Assembly: GCA_019417145.1 (NCBI GenBank)
Contig: DXVY01000004.1
Span: forward strand, 1 to 9,385
Origin: Clostridiales bacterium
GTDB taxonomy: Bacteria; Bacillota; Clostridia; Oscillospirales; Acutalibacteraceae
Direction of reading: 5' to 3'
DNA: 9,385 nucleotides
The notes under the pieces were generated by a model. It was not told the origin of the DNA and searched no databases. It saw only the letters and a program-made list of their open reading frames with translations. A program made the position numbers and the translations under genes. The stretch's first letter is position 1, and every line of letters begins with the position of its first letter. This document shows positions 1 to 6,465 of this stretch, one piece after another.

Positions 1-579
1 ATTTCTGAGCTTGCGGCGTACGCGCTGCAACGCATTGTCAATCGCTTTGGGGGTAGCGCCAAAACGCCCCGCCATCTCCTCATAGCTCTCCCCCCTGAGA
101 TAGGCGGAAAGCGCCTGATATTCAAAATCGGAAAGCGCCCTGCTGGCGCGGCGACGCAGCCGCTCAGCCTCTTCCCTAACGATCAGGATAGCGGCGGGGT
201 CGCTCTCCTCCCCCGAGGCGAGCAGGGCCTCCGCCGGGCGGTCCGCCGACCCGTCGATAGGAACGAGGCGCTCGGGCGGTATACGCTTTTGCCGACCGGC
301 CTGACGCACAGCGGCAGTCAGCATACGATCGACGCACAGCCTGGCAAAGGTAGAAAAGGAGGACTGCCGCCGGTCATAGACCCGGATGGCGCCCAACAGG
401 CCGATCATGCCCTCCTGAGCCAGATCATCCGGCTCCAGCCCCGCGCCTGCAAAGGCACGAGCCCGGCTTTTCACCATGGGGGCGTATTGATCGATCAAAC
501 GCAGAAAAGCGTCGTCGTCACCGCCGCGGGCCCGGAGGACCAACTCCTCCTCCCCCCTGAATTGACTGGATCGCGGCAC
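1..579 (-). CDS. SigH-like sigma-70 family RNA polymerase sigma factor (C-terminus cut by window edge)
   Basis: My translation of the minus strand gives 193 codons running off the left edge. The frame has no ATG start. GTG at 577-579 is chosen because a GGGGAGG site lies 9 bases upstream, and an in-frame stop lies at 655-657. Region 2 spans about residues 20-100: LIDQYAPMVKSRARAF, then DDLAQEGMIGLLGAIRVYD (core-binding and -10 recognition), then a basic stretch ending RQAGRQKRIP. Region 4 is about residues 148-192, ending in the helix-turn-helix segment ATPKAIDNALQRVRRKL, very close to the SigH signature KSIDNALQRVKRKL. The family directs RNA polymerase to stress or early-sporulation promoters. 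The protein departs from canonical SigH in region 2 (AGAGLEPDD where SigH has IGADRED) and has a short linker, so it may be a paralogue rather than the sporulation SigH itself. Only a few residues should be missing. It is divergent from the phosphoglucomutase gene. Confidence 0.88.
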   Translation of the reverse strand, partial: MPRSSQFRGEEELVLRARGGDDDAFLRLIDQYAPMVKSRARAFAGAGLEPDDLAQEGMIGLLGAIRVYDRRQSSFSTFARLCVDRMLTAAVRQAGRQKRIPPERLVPIDGSADRPAEALLASGEESDPAAILIVREEAERLRRRASRALSDFEYQALSAYLRGESYEEMAGRFGATPKAIDNALQRVRRKLRN

Positions 580-663
580 GCTTCGTTTCCTCCCCGCGTT
601 CTGCGCCGGGCCACAAGGGCCGTGTGTTCGGATAAAACCGCAATTCGGGTATTTTCAAAGGGT

Positions 664-692
664 AGTTTACTGCATTCACACGCTTTTGTCAA
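664..692 (-). promoter_or_regulatory. Sigma-A promoter of the sigma factor gene
   Basis: On the minus strand TTGACA (687-692) is followed after 17 bases by TAAACT (664-669). The -35 is perfect and the -10 has two mismatches. The sequence just upstream on that strand (about 696-718) is almost pure A/T and could act as an UP element. The predicted start near 657 gives a leader of about 78 bases before the GTG. Confidence 0.75.
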
Positions 693-783
693 CCAAATTT
701 AATAAAAAAATTTTTCCATACATTCCTCCAATCGTTGAATTTGCTTTTTTCCTGTCAAAAGCGGTCCATTTATAGGGAAAATA

Positions 784-812
784 TTGACATTGAACCGGTT
801 GTGGAGTATAGT
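784..812 (+). promoter_or_regulatory. Sigma-A promoter of the phosphoglucomutase gene
   Basis: TTGACA (784-789), a 17-base spacer and TATAGT (807-812) differ from consensus at one position. Transcription should start near 819. The ribosome site AAGGAGG lies at 843-849, seven bases before the ATG. Confidence 0.85.
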
Positions 813-856
813 AAATATAGTCAACTTGTACGAAACACAAATAAGGAGGCTTTCCC

Positions 857-2572
857 ATGGACTATTCCGCGACATACCGGCTCTGGTGTGAAAAGGCCAC
901 GGCCGACCCTGATCTGCAGGCCGAACTCAGGGAAATACAGGACGATCCCGACGGCATCACCGACCGCTTTTACAAGGATCTGGAATTCGGCACGGGCGGT
1001 CTGCGGGGCGTCATCGGCGCGGGGACCAACCGCATGAACGTCTACACGGTAGGCAGGGCCACCCAGGGGCTGGCCGACCATGTGAACTCGGTGACCTCAA
1101 CCGGCAGCGTGGCCATTGCCTACGACAGCCGGATCAAGTCCGACCTTTTCGCCAAAACGGCGGCGGCGGTGCTGGCGGCCAACGGCGTCAAGGTGTATAT
1201 TTATAAGGAACTCATGCCCACGCCCATGCTCTCCTTTGCCGTTCGCCATCTGGGCTGCACAGCCGGCATCGTGGTCACCGCCAGCCATAATCCGGCCAAG
1301 TACAACGGCTATAAGGCCTACGGGCCGGACGGCTGCCAGCTTACCCTGGACGACAGCGAGCATGTGCTCTCCCTGATTGAAAAGGTGGACACCTTCGGCG
1401 GCGTGAAGACCATGGATTTTGAAGCGGCCGTGGCCGCGGGCAAGATCGAGTATATCGGCCAATCGGTCATCGACGCCTATTTGGACCGGGTGGCCGCCCG
1501 CTCGGTCCACCCCGAAGCCTTGCGGGACGCGGGATTGCAGGTGGTGTATACCCCCCTGCACGGCACGGGCAACAAGCCGGTACGGGCTATTTTATCCCGC
1601 ATGGGCGTGGAGAACGTGACGGTGGTGCCCGAGCAGGAAAAGCCCAACGGCAATTTCCCCACCGCTCCCTTCCCCAACCCCGAAATCCGGCAGGCCTTCG
1701 AGTGCGCCCTGCGACTGGCTGAGACGGCGCATCCCGACCTGCTGTTGGCCACCGACCCGGACTGTGACCGTGTGGGTATCGCCGTAAAATCAGGCGACGA
1801 CTATGTCCTGATGAGCGGCAACGAGGTGGGCGCTCTGCTTTTGCATTACATATGCAGTCAACGGACGGCCCTGGGCACCATGCCTGAGAAGCCCATCGCC
1901 ATAAAGACCATTGTCTCCACCGATATCTGCTACCCCATCGCGGCGGAATACGGCTGCGAGATGATCGATGTGCTCACCGGCTTCAAATTTATCGGCGAAC
2001 AGATCGGCCTTTTGGAGAAAAAGGGAGAGGACGACCGCTTTATCTTCGGGTTCGAGGAGAGCTATGGCTATCTTGCGGGCAGCTACGTGCGGGATAAGGA
2101 CGCGGTGGTGGCCTCTATGCTCATCTGCGAGATGGCCTCCTTCTACAAGACCCAGGGAAAATCCCTCTTAGATGTGATGAACGAGCTGTATAAAAAATAC
2201 GGCATGCACCTGAACGCTCAAAAGAGCTTCACCTGCGAGGGCGTGACCGGCATGGAGCGCATGCGGGAGATCATGGAGGACCTAAGGAACAATCCGCCTG
2301 CCGAAATCGGGGGGCTGAAGGTTCTGCGGGCGCTGGATTACGAAGCTTCAGAGGATCGAGACGCGGCCACCGGGGCCGTAACCCCCATCACGCTGCCCAA
2401 GTCCAATGTGCTCTCCTACAAGCTGGAGGACAGCGCCGGTGTGATCATCCGGCCCTCCGGCACCGAGCCCAAAATCAAGGTCTACCTTTCGTCCCGGGGA
2501 GAGGACAAGGCCGCGGCCGCAGCCGTCGCCCAAAAGCTGGGAGACGATATGAGCCGCATCATGGGCTTTTAA
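857..2572 (+). CDS. pgcA: Phospho-sugar mutase, alpha-phosphoglucomutase type (PgcA-like)
   Basis: Interconverts glucose-1-phosphate and glucose-6-phosphate (possibly mannose phosphates too) in the cytosol, supplying UDP-glucose and glycan synthesis or glycogen turnover. The 571-residue length matches the PgcA branch (about 580 residues). All four family signatures are visible in order. The phosphoserine loop TASHNP is at 141-146 (Ser143). The metal-binding loop TDPDCDRVG is at 299-307. The sugar-recognition loop GFEESYGY is at 398-405. The phosphate-binding loop RPSGTEPKIK is at 532-541. The start is fixed by AAGGAGG at 843-849. It is a single-gene unit with its own promoter, ending in a strong hairpin terminator. 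The exact sugar preference (glucose or mannose) cannot be read from the sequence; the symbol follows the closest described family. Confidence 0.95.
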   Translation: MDYSATYRLWCEKATADPDLQAELREIQDDPDGITDRFYKDLEFGTGGLRGVIGAGTNRMNVYTVGRATQGLADHVNSVTSTGSVAIAYDSRIKSDLFAKTAAAVLAANGVKVYIYKELMPTPMLSFAVRHLGCTAGIVVTASHNPAKYNGYKAYGPDGCQLTLDDSEHVLSLIEKVDTFGGVKTMDFEAAVAAGKIEYIGQSVIDAYLDRVAARSVHPEALRDAGLQVVYTPLHGTGNKPVRAILSRMGVENVTVVPEQEKPNGNFPTAPFPNPEIRQAFECALRLAETAHPDLLLATDPDCDRVGIAVKSGDDYVLMSGNEVGALLLHYICSQRTALGTMPEKPIAIKTIVSTDICYPIAAEYGCEMIDVLTGFKFIGEQIGLLEKKGEDDRFIFGFEESYGYLAGSYVRDKDAVVASMLICEMASFYKTQGKSLLDVMNELYKKYGMHLNAQKSFTCEGVTGMERMREIMEDLRNNPPAEIGGLKVLRALDYEASEDRDAATGAVTPITLPKSNVLSYKLEDSAGVIIRPSGTEPKIKVYLSSRGEDKAAAAAVAQKLGDDMSRIMGF

Positions 2573-2591
2573 GCCGCTGGCAGAAAAAGGC

Positions 2592-2624
2592 ACAGCCGTC
2601 CCGCTGTTTTAGCGGGACGGCTGT
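2592..2624. terminator. Intrinsic terminator between convergent genes
   Basis: A perfect 14-bp stem (2592-2605 with 2611-2624) has a GTTTT loop. On the plus strand it is followed by TTTAATTTAT and ends the phosphoglucomutase transcript 20 bases after its stop. On the minus strand the same stem is followed by GCC and then TTTTTC, so it may also stop read-through from the transporter, whose stop codon is 111 bases away. Confidence 0.9.
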
Positions 2625-2668
2625 TTTAATTTATGCGGTTCTAAAGTTGTGCGATCCTAAAACCCCTG

Positions 2669-2721
2669 GCCGCTCTAACCCCCGCAGGAATGCATACGCC
2701 CCATGGGCAGGACAGAGCGGC
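2669..2721. repeat. 8-bp inverted repeat downstream of the transporter gene
   Basis: GCCGCTCT at 2669-2676 is matched by its perfect complement AGAGCGGC at 2714-2721, with a 37-base loop. It lies 15 bases past the transporter stop. On the minus strand it is followed by CAGGGGTTTT, so it could be a weak first terminator for the transporter, but the loop is long and the T run short. Confidence 0.4.
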
Positions 2722-2735
2722 GTTCAGTAGGCCCC

Positions 2736-4091
2736 CTAGATATTTATAATGCCTATGGAGTCCAGCACCGAGCTTATCAGAATGACCACCAGGCAGATGG
2801 GGGCGAAATACTTAATAACGATCACAAACAGCTTTTCCCTGCGGAACCGGGAGGAAAGCTTGACCTCTTGGGATATGATTTTCGTGCCCACCACATAGCC
2901 GATGAGGATACAGGTTAGCAGCGCCACCACCGGCATGAGCACGCTGTTGGAGATAAAGTCGAAAAAGTCCAGGAATTGCTTGCCGAATATGGTCACGCCC
3001 GACCAAACGCTGTAGCCCAGGCAGGACAACAGCCCTATGGCCAGCGTGCCAATGGCGACCAGCAGGCAGGTCAGCCTGCGGTTCCAGCCGAACTTATCCC
3101 GGAAGATGGAAACCACCGTCTCCATCAGGGAAATGGAAGAGGTAAGGGCGGCAAAGAGCACCAACAAGAAGAAAATGGCGCCGAAAACCGATCCAAAGCT
3201 CATGCTGCCGAACACCTTGGGCAGGGCCTGGAACATCAGGCCGGGTCCGGGGTTTTCGGGCGCCGCGCCGGTATTGGCGAAAACAGCCGGAATGATCATC
3301 AGGCCGGCCAGGAAGGCGATGCCCGTGTCGAAAATCTCGATCTGGCTCACAGCCTTTTCCAGGTCATCTTCCTTTTTCATATAAGAGCCGTAGGTGATCA
3401 TGATCCCCATAGCCAGGGATAAGGAGTAAAACAACTGGCCAACAGCGCCTAGAACCGTATTGACCGAGAATTTGGTAAAATCAGGCTTCAGAAAATAAAC
3501 CACGCCCTCCCACGCCCCGGGACGGGTGCAGGAATAGACCGCCACGACCACCGAAAGAACCACCAGCACCGGCATCATAATCTTACTGGCCCGCTCCACG
3601 CCCTTCTCCACGCCGCAGAGCACGATAACCGCCGTCGCGGCCACATACAGACAAAACCAGAAAATAGGCGATCCTGTCTGGGAAATAAAGCCGTCAAAGT
3701 AGCTGTCGCTCGCCAAGGCCTGTCCCTGTCCGGACACATAGGCCGAAAGATATTTGGCCACCCACCCCCCGATGACACAGTAGTAGGGCAGAATGATCAT
3801 GGGCACCAGCGAGGTCAGCCAGCCCAAAAAGGAAAACCTCTTATTGAGCTTTTTGTATGCCCCCACGGCGCTGAGCCCCGTCTTGCGGCCGATAGCCACC
3901 TCGGTGATCATCAGCGCAAAACCAAAGGTGATGGTCAGAACAATATACACCAGCAGGAAAATACCCCCGCCGTACTTGGCCGCCAGATAAGGGAACCGCC
4001 ACAGGTTACCCAGGCCAACGGCCGACCCGGCCGCCGCCAGCACAAAACCAATCCTGCCGGAAAAGCTGCTGCGCTGCTTTGCCTCTGTCAT
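2736..4091 (-). CDS. Neurotransmitter:sodium symporter (NSS/SLC6) family transporter
   Basis: A Na+-coupled uptake carrier of the inner membrane, LeuT fold; bacterial members usually import amino acids, often aromatic ones (MhsT and TyrT type). The 451-residue protein opens with the hallmark TM1 motif GSAVGLGNLWRFPY (22-35), which forms the sodium and substrate sites. The broken TM6 stretch SLSLAMGIMITYGSY lies at 223-237, and the TM8 segment ALTSSISLMET at 315-325 carries a likely second-sodium site. I count 11 membrane segments by eye, the usual number for short bacterial members. The start at 4089-4091 is preferred because GGAGGGG sits five bases upstream. An earlier ATG at 4119-4121 has its nearest Shine-Dalgarno-like run about 16 bases away. 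It has its own promoter downstream of the ArsC-like gene. The substrate cannot be assigned. Confidence 0.94.
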   Translation of the reverse strand: MTEAKQRSSFSGRIGFVLAAAGSAVGLGNLWRFPYLAAKYGGGIFLLVYIVLTITFGFALMITEVAIGRKTGLSAVGAYKKLNKRFSFLGWLTSLVPMIILPYYCVIGGWVAKYLSAYVSGQGQALASDSYFDGFISQTGSPIFWFCLYVAATAVIVLCGVEKGVERASKIMMPVLVVLSVVVAVYSCTRPGAWEGVVYFLKPDFTKFSVNTVLGAVGQLFYSLSLAMGIMITYGSYMKKEDDLEKAVSQIEIFDTGIAFLAGLMIIPAVFANTGAAPENPGPGLMFQALPKVFGSMSFGSVFGAIFFLLVLFAALTSSISLMETVVSIFRDKFGWNRRLTCLLVAIGTLAIGLLSCLGYSVWSGVTIFGKQFLDFFDFISNSVLMPVVALLTCILIGYVVGTKIISQEVKLSSRFRREKLFVIVIKYFAPICLVVILISSVLDSIGIINI

Positions 4092-4183
4092 AAAAACCCC
4101 TCCGTCCTGAGCATGGCGCACACGCAGTCCGGCTGCCCCTCCCTGAAACGGACAGGGTCGTCGCCTTCACGGTTTGGCCATAA

Positions 4184-4201
4184 TTCGTACATAGTTACGA
4201 A
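4184..4201. promoter_or_regulatory. Candidate operator just downstream of the transporter -10 box
   Basis: A perfect inverted repeat, TTCGTA (4184-4189), six bases, TACGAA (4196-4201), starts five bases past the -10 hexamer and covers the expected transcription start. That is a typical place for a repressor site. No regulator is assigned. Confidence 0.4.
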
Positions 4202-4205
4202 ACAC

Positions 4206-4234
4206 AGTATGCCATATTTTCGCTAAAAAAGCAA
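4206..4234 (-). promoter_or_regulatory. Probable promoter of the transporter gene (extended -10)
   Basis: On the minus strand TTGCTT (4229-4234), a 17-base spacer and CATACT (4206-4211) are preceded by TGG, giving the extended form TGGCATACT. Each hexamer has two or three mismatches, so the extended -10 probably matters. The -35 lies within the T run and stem of the upstream gene's terminator. Confidence 0.55.
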
Positions 4235-4259
4235 GTCGAACGCCTACATTCGACCTTGC
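4225..4259 (-). terminator. Intrinsic terminator of the ArsC-like gene
   Basis: On the minus strand, arms at 4249-4259 and 4231-4240 form a 10-bp stem with one bulged base and an 8-base loop, followed directly by TTTTTT (4225-4230). It lies about 140 bases after the stop of the ArsC-like gene and is the only T-tailed hairpin on that strand before the transporter. Confidence 0.7.
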
Positions 4260-4399
4260 CTTTACAGGTTTCGGGTATGCGCACCCCCACCGGCCGCCGT
4301 CGGTGCGCTTTCCTTTGCCCGGCGCTTGCAGCCGGCCGCATCCCCTGCTCCGCGGGGGGCGCCGGTCCCGGCCGGTCGTGGTTACGGCCGACCCGGCGG

Positions 4400-4735
4400 C
4401 TACTTCCACTCCTTCCAGACCTCGGGGCAGTAGCCCACCGTGGCCAGTCGCCCGTTCCTCACAATGGGCGTTTTTAAAAGAGCGGGATTTTCCAGCAGCT
4501 TCTGCCTTTTATCCTCCTCATGGGCCAAATAGCGGACGATGGCCGCATCGGGGTGCTTTGGGTCGATCAGGGCGGACAAATCCTTAACGGCGGCCAGAAT
4601 GCTGTCCAGTTCCCGGGGCCGCAGGCCGAACCGGGGCAGGTCTACCCGCTGAAAGGGGATGCCTCGCTCTTTGAAATACCGCTCGGCCTTTTTGGTATCA
4701 AAACATTTGGCTTTTCCATATATCTGTATATTCAT
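4400..4735 (-). CDS. ArsC/Spx/YffB-family thioredoxin-fold protein
   Basis: A 111-residue cytosolic protein of the arsenate reductase-like family. The N-terminal beta strand and active-site turn read IYGKAKCFDTKKAERYF (residues 5-21), with Cys11 in the position of the reactive cysteine. The C-terminal family signature is LLENPALLKTPIVRNG (80-95), containing the conserved Arg93, then ATVGY and a WKEW end. Only one cysteine lies in the active-site turn (CFDT), so it is not the CxxC form of redox-active Spx; a second cysteine, Cys103, is near the C-terminus. Proteins of this subgroup are commonly labelled arsenate reductase, but most have no shown arsenate activity and no ars gene is nearby. The start at 4733-4735 follows GGGAGG at a spacing of about ten bases. 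It is divergent from the hydrolase operon. Confidence 0.9.
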   Translation of the reverse strand: MNIQIYGKAKCFDTKKAERYFKERGIPFQRVDLPRFGLRPRELDSILAAVKDLSALIDPKHPDAAIVRYLAHEEDKRQKLLENPALLKTPIVRNGRLATVGYCPEVWKEWK

Positions 4736-4767
4736 AAAAAGGTTCCTCCCGCATGCTTGTTGCCTAT

Positions 4768-4776
4768 AGTATACCA
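4768..4776 (-). promoter_or_regulatory. Extended -10 promoter of the ArsC-like gene
   Basis: On the minus strand TGG followed by TATACT (4768-4773) gives an extended -10 with one mismatch from TATAAT. No good -35 is seen at 16-18 bases. The start would be near 4761, leaving a leader of about 25 bases that carries the GGGAGG ribosome site. Confidence 0.6.
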
Positions 4777-4832
4777 GAAACCGGCCAAAAGGGACAGAAA
4801 AATAAGGAATTCCCATTCCCGGGCGGCGGAAT

Positions 4833-4850
4833 CTATGCTATACTGCATAG
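4833..4850 (+). promoter_or_regulatory. Hydrolase operon promoter with inverted repeat centred on the -10 box
   Basis: TGC followed by TATACT (4839-4844) is an extended -10 with one mismatch; no clear -35 is present. The hexamer is flanked exactly by CTATGC (4833-4838) and its complement GCATAG (4845-4850), a perfect 6-6-6 dyad that could be an operator. The start would be near 4851, with the ribosome site AAGGGGGAG at 4874-4882. Confidence 0.6.
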
Positions 4851-4888
4851 TACATGGATGCAAAATCCGACCCAAGGGGGAGAAGCAT

Positions 4889-5830
4889 ATGGACGCATAC
4901 ACAAAAATAACCGGAAGCTATCCCAGCGCAAACGGCCGGGGCCAGATTGCCTACGCCGTTTACCAGCCCCATGGCGACCCCCGGGCGATCCTACAGCTCT
5001 CCCACGGCATGTGCGAGTACCTGGCGCGGTATGAGGATTTCATCGCCTATCTCACCGACCGGGGCTTTGTGGTCTGCGGCAACGATCATCTGGGGCACGG
5101 CGGCTCGGCCGGGGATATCCCCGGCTATTTCGGCCCCCGTCGGGGCTACGCCTATCTGCCCCGGGACCTCTATCAGCTCACCCTGCTCATGCGGGAGAGC
5201 TACCCGGACCTTCCCTATTTCCTTATGGGGCACAGCATGGGCTCCTTTATCGCCAGGGAGTATATCCACCGCCACGGCTCCCTCCTGGACGGAGCCGTGC
5301 TCAGCGGCACCAGCGGCCGGCAGCCGGCCTACCCTCTGGGGCTGCTGCTCTCCCGCCTGATCTGCCTTGTCCGGGGGAAAACCTATCGCAGCCGGCTCCT
5401 GGACCGGCTGGCCTTCGGCAGCTACAATAAGCGATTCGGCGGCAAATACGGAGACGCCCATTGGCTGACCCGGGATACCGCCGCCATAGAGGCCTATCGG
5501 AACGATCCCCTGTGCACCTTTACCTTTACGGCCCAGGGCATGAACGATCTTTTCCACCTGGTGGGCCGCTGCAACCGGCGCAGCCGGTGCAGGAGCCTGC
5601 CTAAGGACCTGCCTCTGCTGCTGATCAGCGGGGGCATGGACCCGGTGGGGCGATACGGAAAGGGCGTGCGGCAGGTGGCGCGTCGGATGGAACGGGCCGG
5701 GGCGACCCGCGTGACCTGTAAGCTGTATCCGGACAACCGGCATGAATGCCTGAACGAGAGCAACCGGGAAGAGGTGTACGAGGATATACTGGCCTTTCTG
5801 GAATCTCAAATAACCGGGCGAAATAAATGA
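4889..5830 (+). CDS. Alpha/beta hydrolase, monoacylglycerol lipase / lysophospholipase type
   Basis: A 313-residue serine hydrolase of the Hydrolase_4 (serine aminopeptidase S33-like) group, whose members cleave monoacylglycerols, lysophospholipids or other esters. The oxyanion-hole segment is LSHGMCEYLARYEDF (37-51), followed by GNDHLGHGGS (64-73). The nucleophile elbow GHSMGS is at 114-119 with Ser116. The acid is probably Asp251 in SGGMDPVG, and the histidine is His285 in DNRHECLNE. A lid region lies between about 145 and 235. No signal peptide is seen, so it should be cytosolic. The start at 4889 follows AAGGGGGAG closely; an in-frame extension back to 4520 is possible but would run antisense through the neighbouring gene and cross its promoter. 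It is the first gene of an operon, 15 bases before the DUF4491 gene. The substrate is unknown. Confidence 0.93.
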   Translation: MDAYTKITGSYPSANGRGQIAYAVYQPHGDPRAILQLSHGMCEYLARYEDFIAYLTDRGFVVCGNDHLGHGGSAGDIPGYFGPRRGYAYLPRDLYQLTLLMRESYPDLPYFLMGHSMGSFIAREYIHRHGSLLDGAVLSGTSGRQPAYPLGLLLSRLICLVRGKTYRSRLLDRLAFGSYNKRFGGKYGDAHWLTRDTAAIEAYRNDPLCTFTFTAQGMNDLFHLVGRCNRRSRCRSLPKDLPLLLISGGMDPVGRYGKGVRQVARRMERAGATRVTCKLYPDNRHECLNESNREEVYEDILAFLESQITGRNK

Positions 5831-5845
5831 AGGAGGAACCCCATT

Positions 5846-6142
5846 ATGCACTATAGCGGCGTGGTCATCGGCCTGATCGCCTTTCTCATAATCGGTATTT
5901 TCCACCCCATCGTCATCAAGGGGGAATACTATTTTGGCGCCAGGATCTGGCCGATTTTTCTGGTGGCGGGCCTGGTCTTGCTAGGGTTATCCCTGCTGGT
6001 AGCCAACCCCATCGGTTCGGCGACCCTGGGCGTGATCGGCTTCTCCTGCCTGTGGAGCATAAAGGAGCTCAAGGAGCAGTCCGAGCGGGTAAAAAAGGGC
6101 TGGTTCCCGGAAAACCCCAACCGCCGCGGCAAACGCAAATAG
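5846..6142 (+). CDS. DUF4491 family small membrane protein
   Basis: A 98-residue protein that I recognise as DUF4491, a family of unknown function found mainly in gut Firmicutes and Bacteroidetes. Characteristic segments are GIFHPIVIKGEYYFG (17-31), a middle helix, then GVIGFSCLWSIKELKEQ (62-78) and the tail RVKKGWFPENP (81-91). Three hydrophobic helices are visible, at about 5-25, 35-53 and 57-72, followed by a short basic tail. The ATG follows AAGGAGG at 5830-5836, nine bases upstream, and the gene lies 15 bases after the hydrolase stop, so the two are almost certainly co-transcribed. No T-tailed terminator directly follows; the first is at 6369-6394. The function is unknown; linkage to a lipase-like enzyme makes a membrane-lipid role possible but unproven. 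Confidence 0.9.
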   Translation: MHYSGVVIGLIAFLIIGIFHPIVIKGEYYFGARIWPIFLVAGLVLLGLSLLVANPIGSATLGVIGFSCLWSIKELKEQSERVKKGWFPENPNRRGKRK

Positions 6143-6368
6143 CCGCCCGCCATCCCGTACCCGTCGAGGCCGCGCGGGACAGCATACCCTGCCGGCCGTT
6201 TCCCTGTGAAACCCGGGGCGCCTTTCGACTTTTTCGGTCCTGCCGTTCCTTTTTGGCCGGACGGCCCCCTCTCACCCGTCCTGCCCTCGTGTCTTATGCA
6301 TGGGCCGATGCCGTTAAGACGAGATGGCGCATCCTCTCGGCCGCCGGCTGCGCAAAGCGAGCCGCCCG

Positions 6369-6394
6369 CCGTCCCAAACGTGGGCGGTATTTTT
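6369..6394 (+). terminator. Probable terminator of the hydrolase-DUF4491 operon
   Basis: A GC-rich stem of seven pairs with one bulged T (6369-6376 with 6381-6387) closes an AACG tetraloop and is followed by TATTTTTC. It lies 226 bases after the DUF4491 stop and immediately before the next promoter, so it insulates ybaK from the operon upstream. Confidence 0.65.
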
Positions 6395-6400
6395 CACGGC

Positions 6401-6429
6401 TTGCATACCGGCCCGAAGGGGATTATAAT
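6401..6429 (+). promoter_or_regulatory. Sigma-A promoter of ybaK
   Basis: TTGCAT (6401-6406), a 17-base spacer and a perfect TATAAT (6424-6429). The start should be near 6436, giving a leader of about 30 bases that holds purine-rich ribosome sites AAGGAAAG and AAGGAA. Confidence 0.8.
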
Positions 6430-6465
6430 GGGAATCTGTAAACCGGAAGGAAAGAAGGAAGCATA

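Larger units (their letters stand above)
4092..4399. other. Intergenic region between the transporter and the ArsC-like gene
   Basis: The 308 bases hold, in minus-strand order, a GC-rich 3' trailer of the ArsC-like gene (4260-4399), a probable terminator (4231-4259), the transporter promoter (4206-4234), an inverted repeat (4184-4201) and a leader of about 107 bases. The trailer can form several GC hairpins, for example GCGCACC at 4279-4285 with GGTGCGC at 4302-4308. I find no credible gene in it. Confidence 0.7.
6143..6465. other. Intergenic region before ybaK
   Basis: The first 220 bases are GC-rich with no credible gene on either strand: open frames here lack ribosome sites and have low-complexity Pro/Arg/Ala composition. 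The last 100 bases contain a hairpin terminator (6369-6394) and the ybaK promoter (6401-6429). Confidence 0.65.

Noticed and set aside
676..858. Small minus-strand open frame between the divergent promoters, including a 15-codon stretch starting at 718 after a GGAGG.
   Set aside because: It overlaps the sigma gene's -35 region and the phosphoglucomutase promoter, no promoter would transcribe it, and the peptide resembles nothing I know.
4167..4409. 80-codon minus-strand open frame in the ArsC-like/transporter gap.
   Set aside because: It crosses the terminator and promoter, has Arg/Gly-rich composition typical of GC-rich non-coding sequence, and has no ribosome site.
4400..4735. True arsenate reductase in an arsenic-resistance locus.
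   Set aside because: No arsenic transporter or regulator is nearby, and the sequence fits the broader ArsC/Spx/YffB-like group.
4520..4888. In-frame upstream extension of the hydrolase.
   Set aside because: It would run antisense through the ArsC-like gene and across the hydrolase promoter; the ATG at 4889 has a good ribosome site and fits the family length.
4991..5905. 304-codon minus-strand open frame opposite the hydrolase.
   Set aside because: Antisense shadow of a high-GC gene: the plus frame has a complete catalytic triad and ribosome site, and the antisense product has no recognisable motif.
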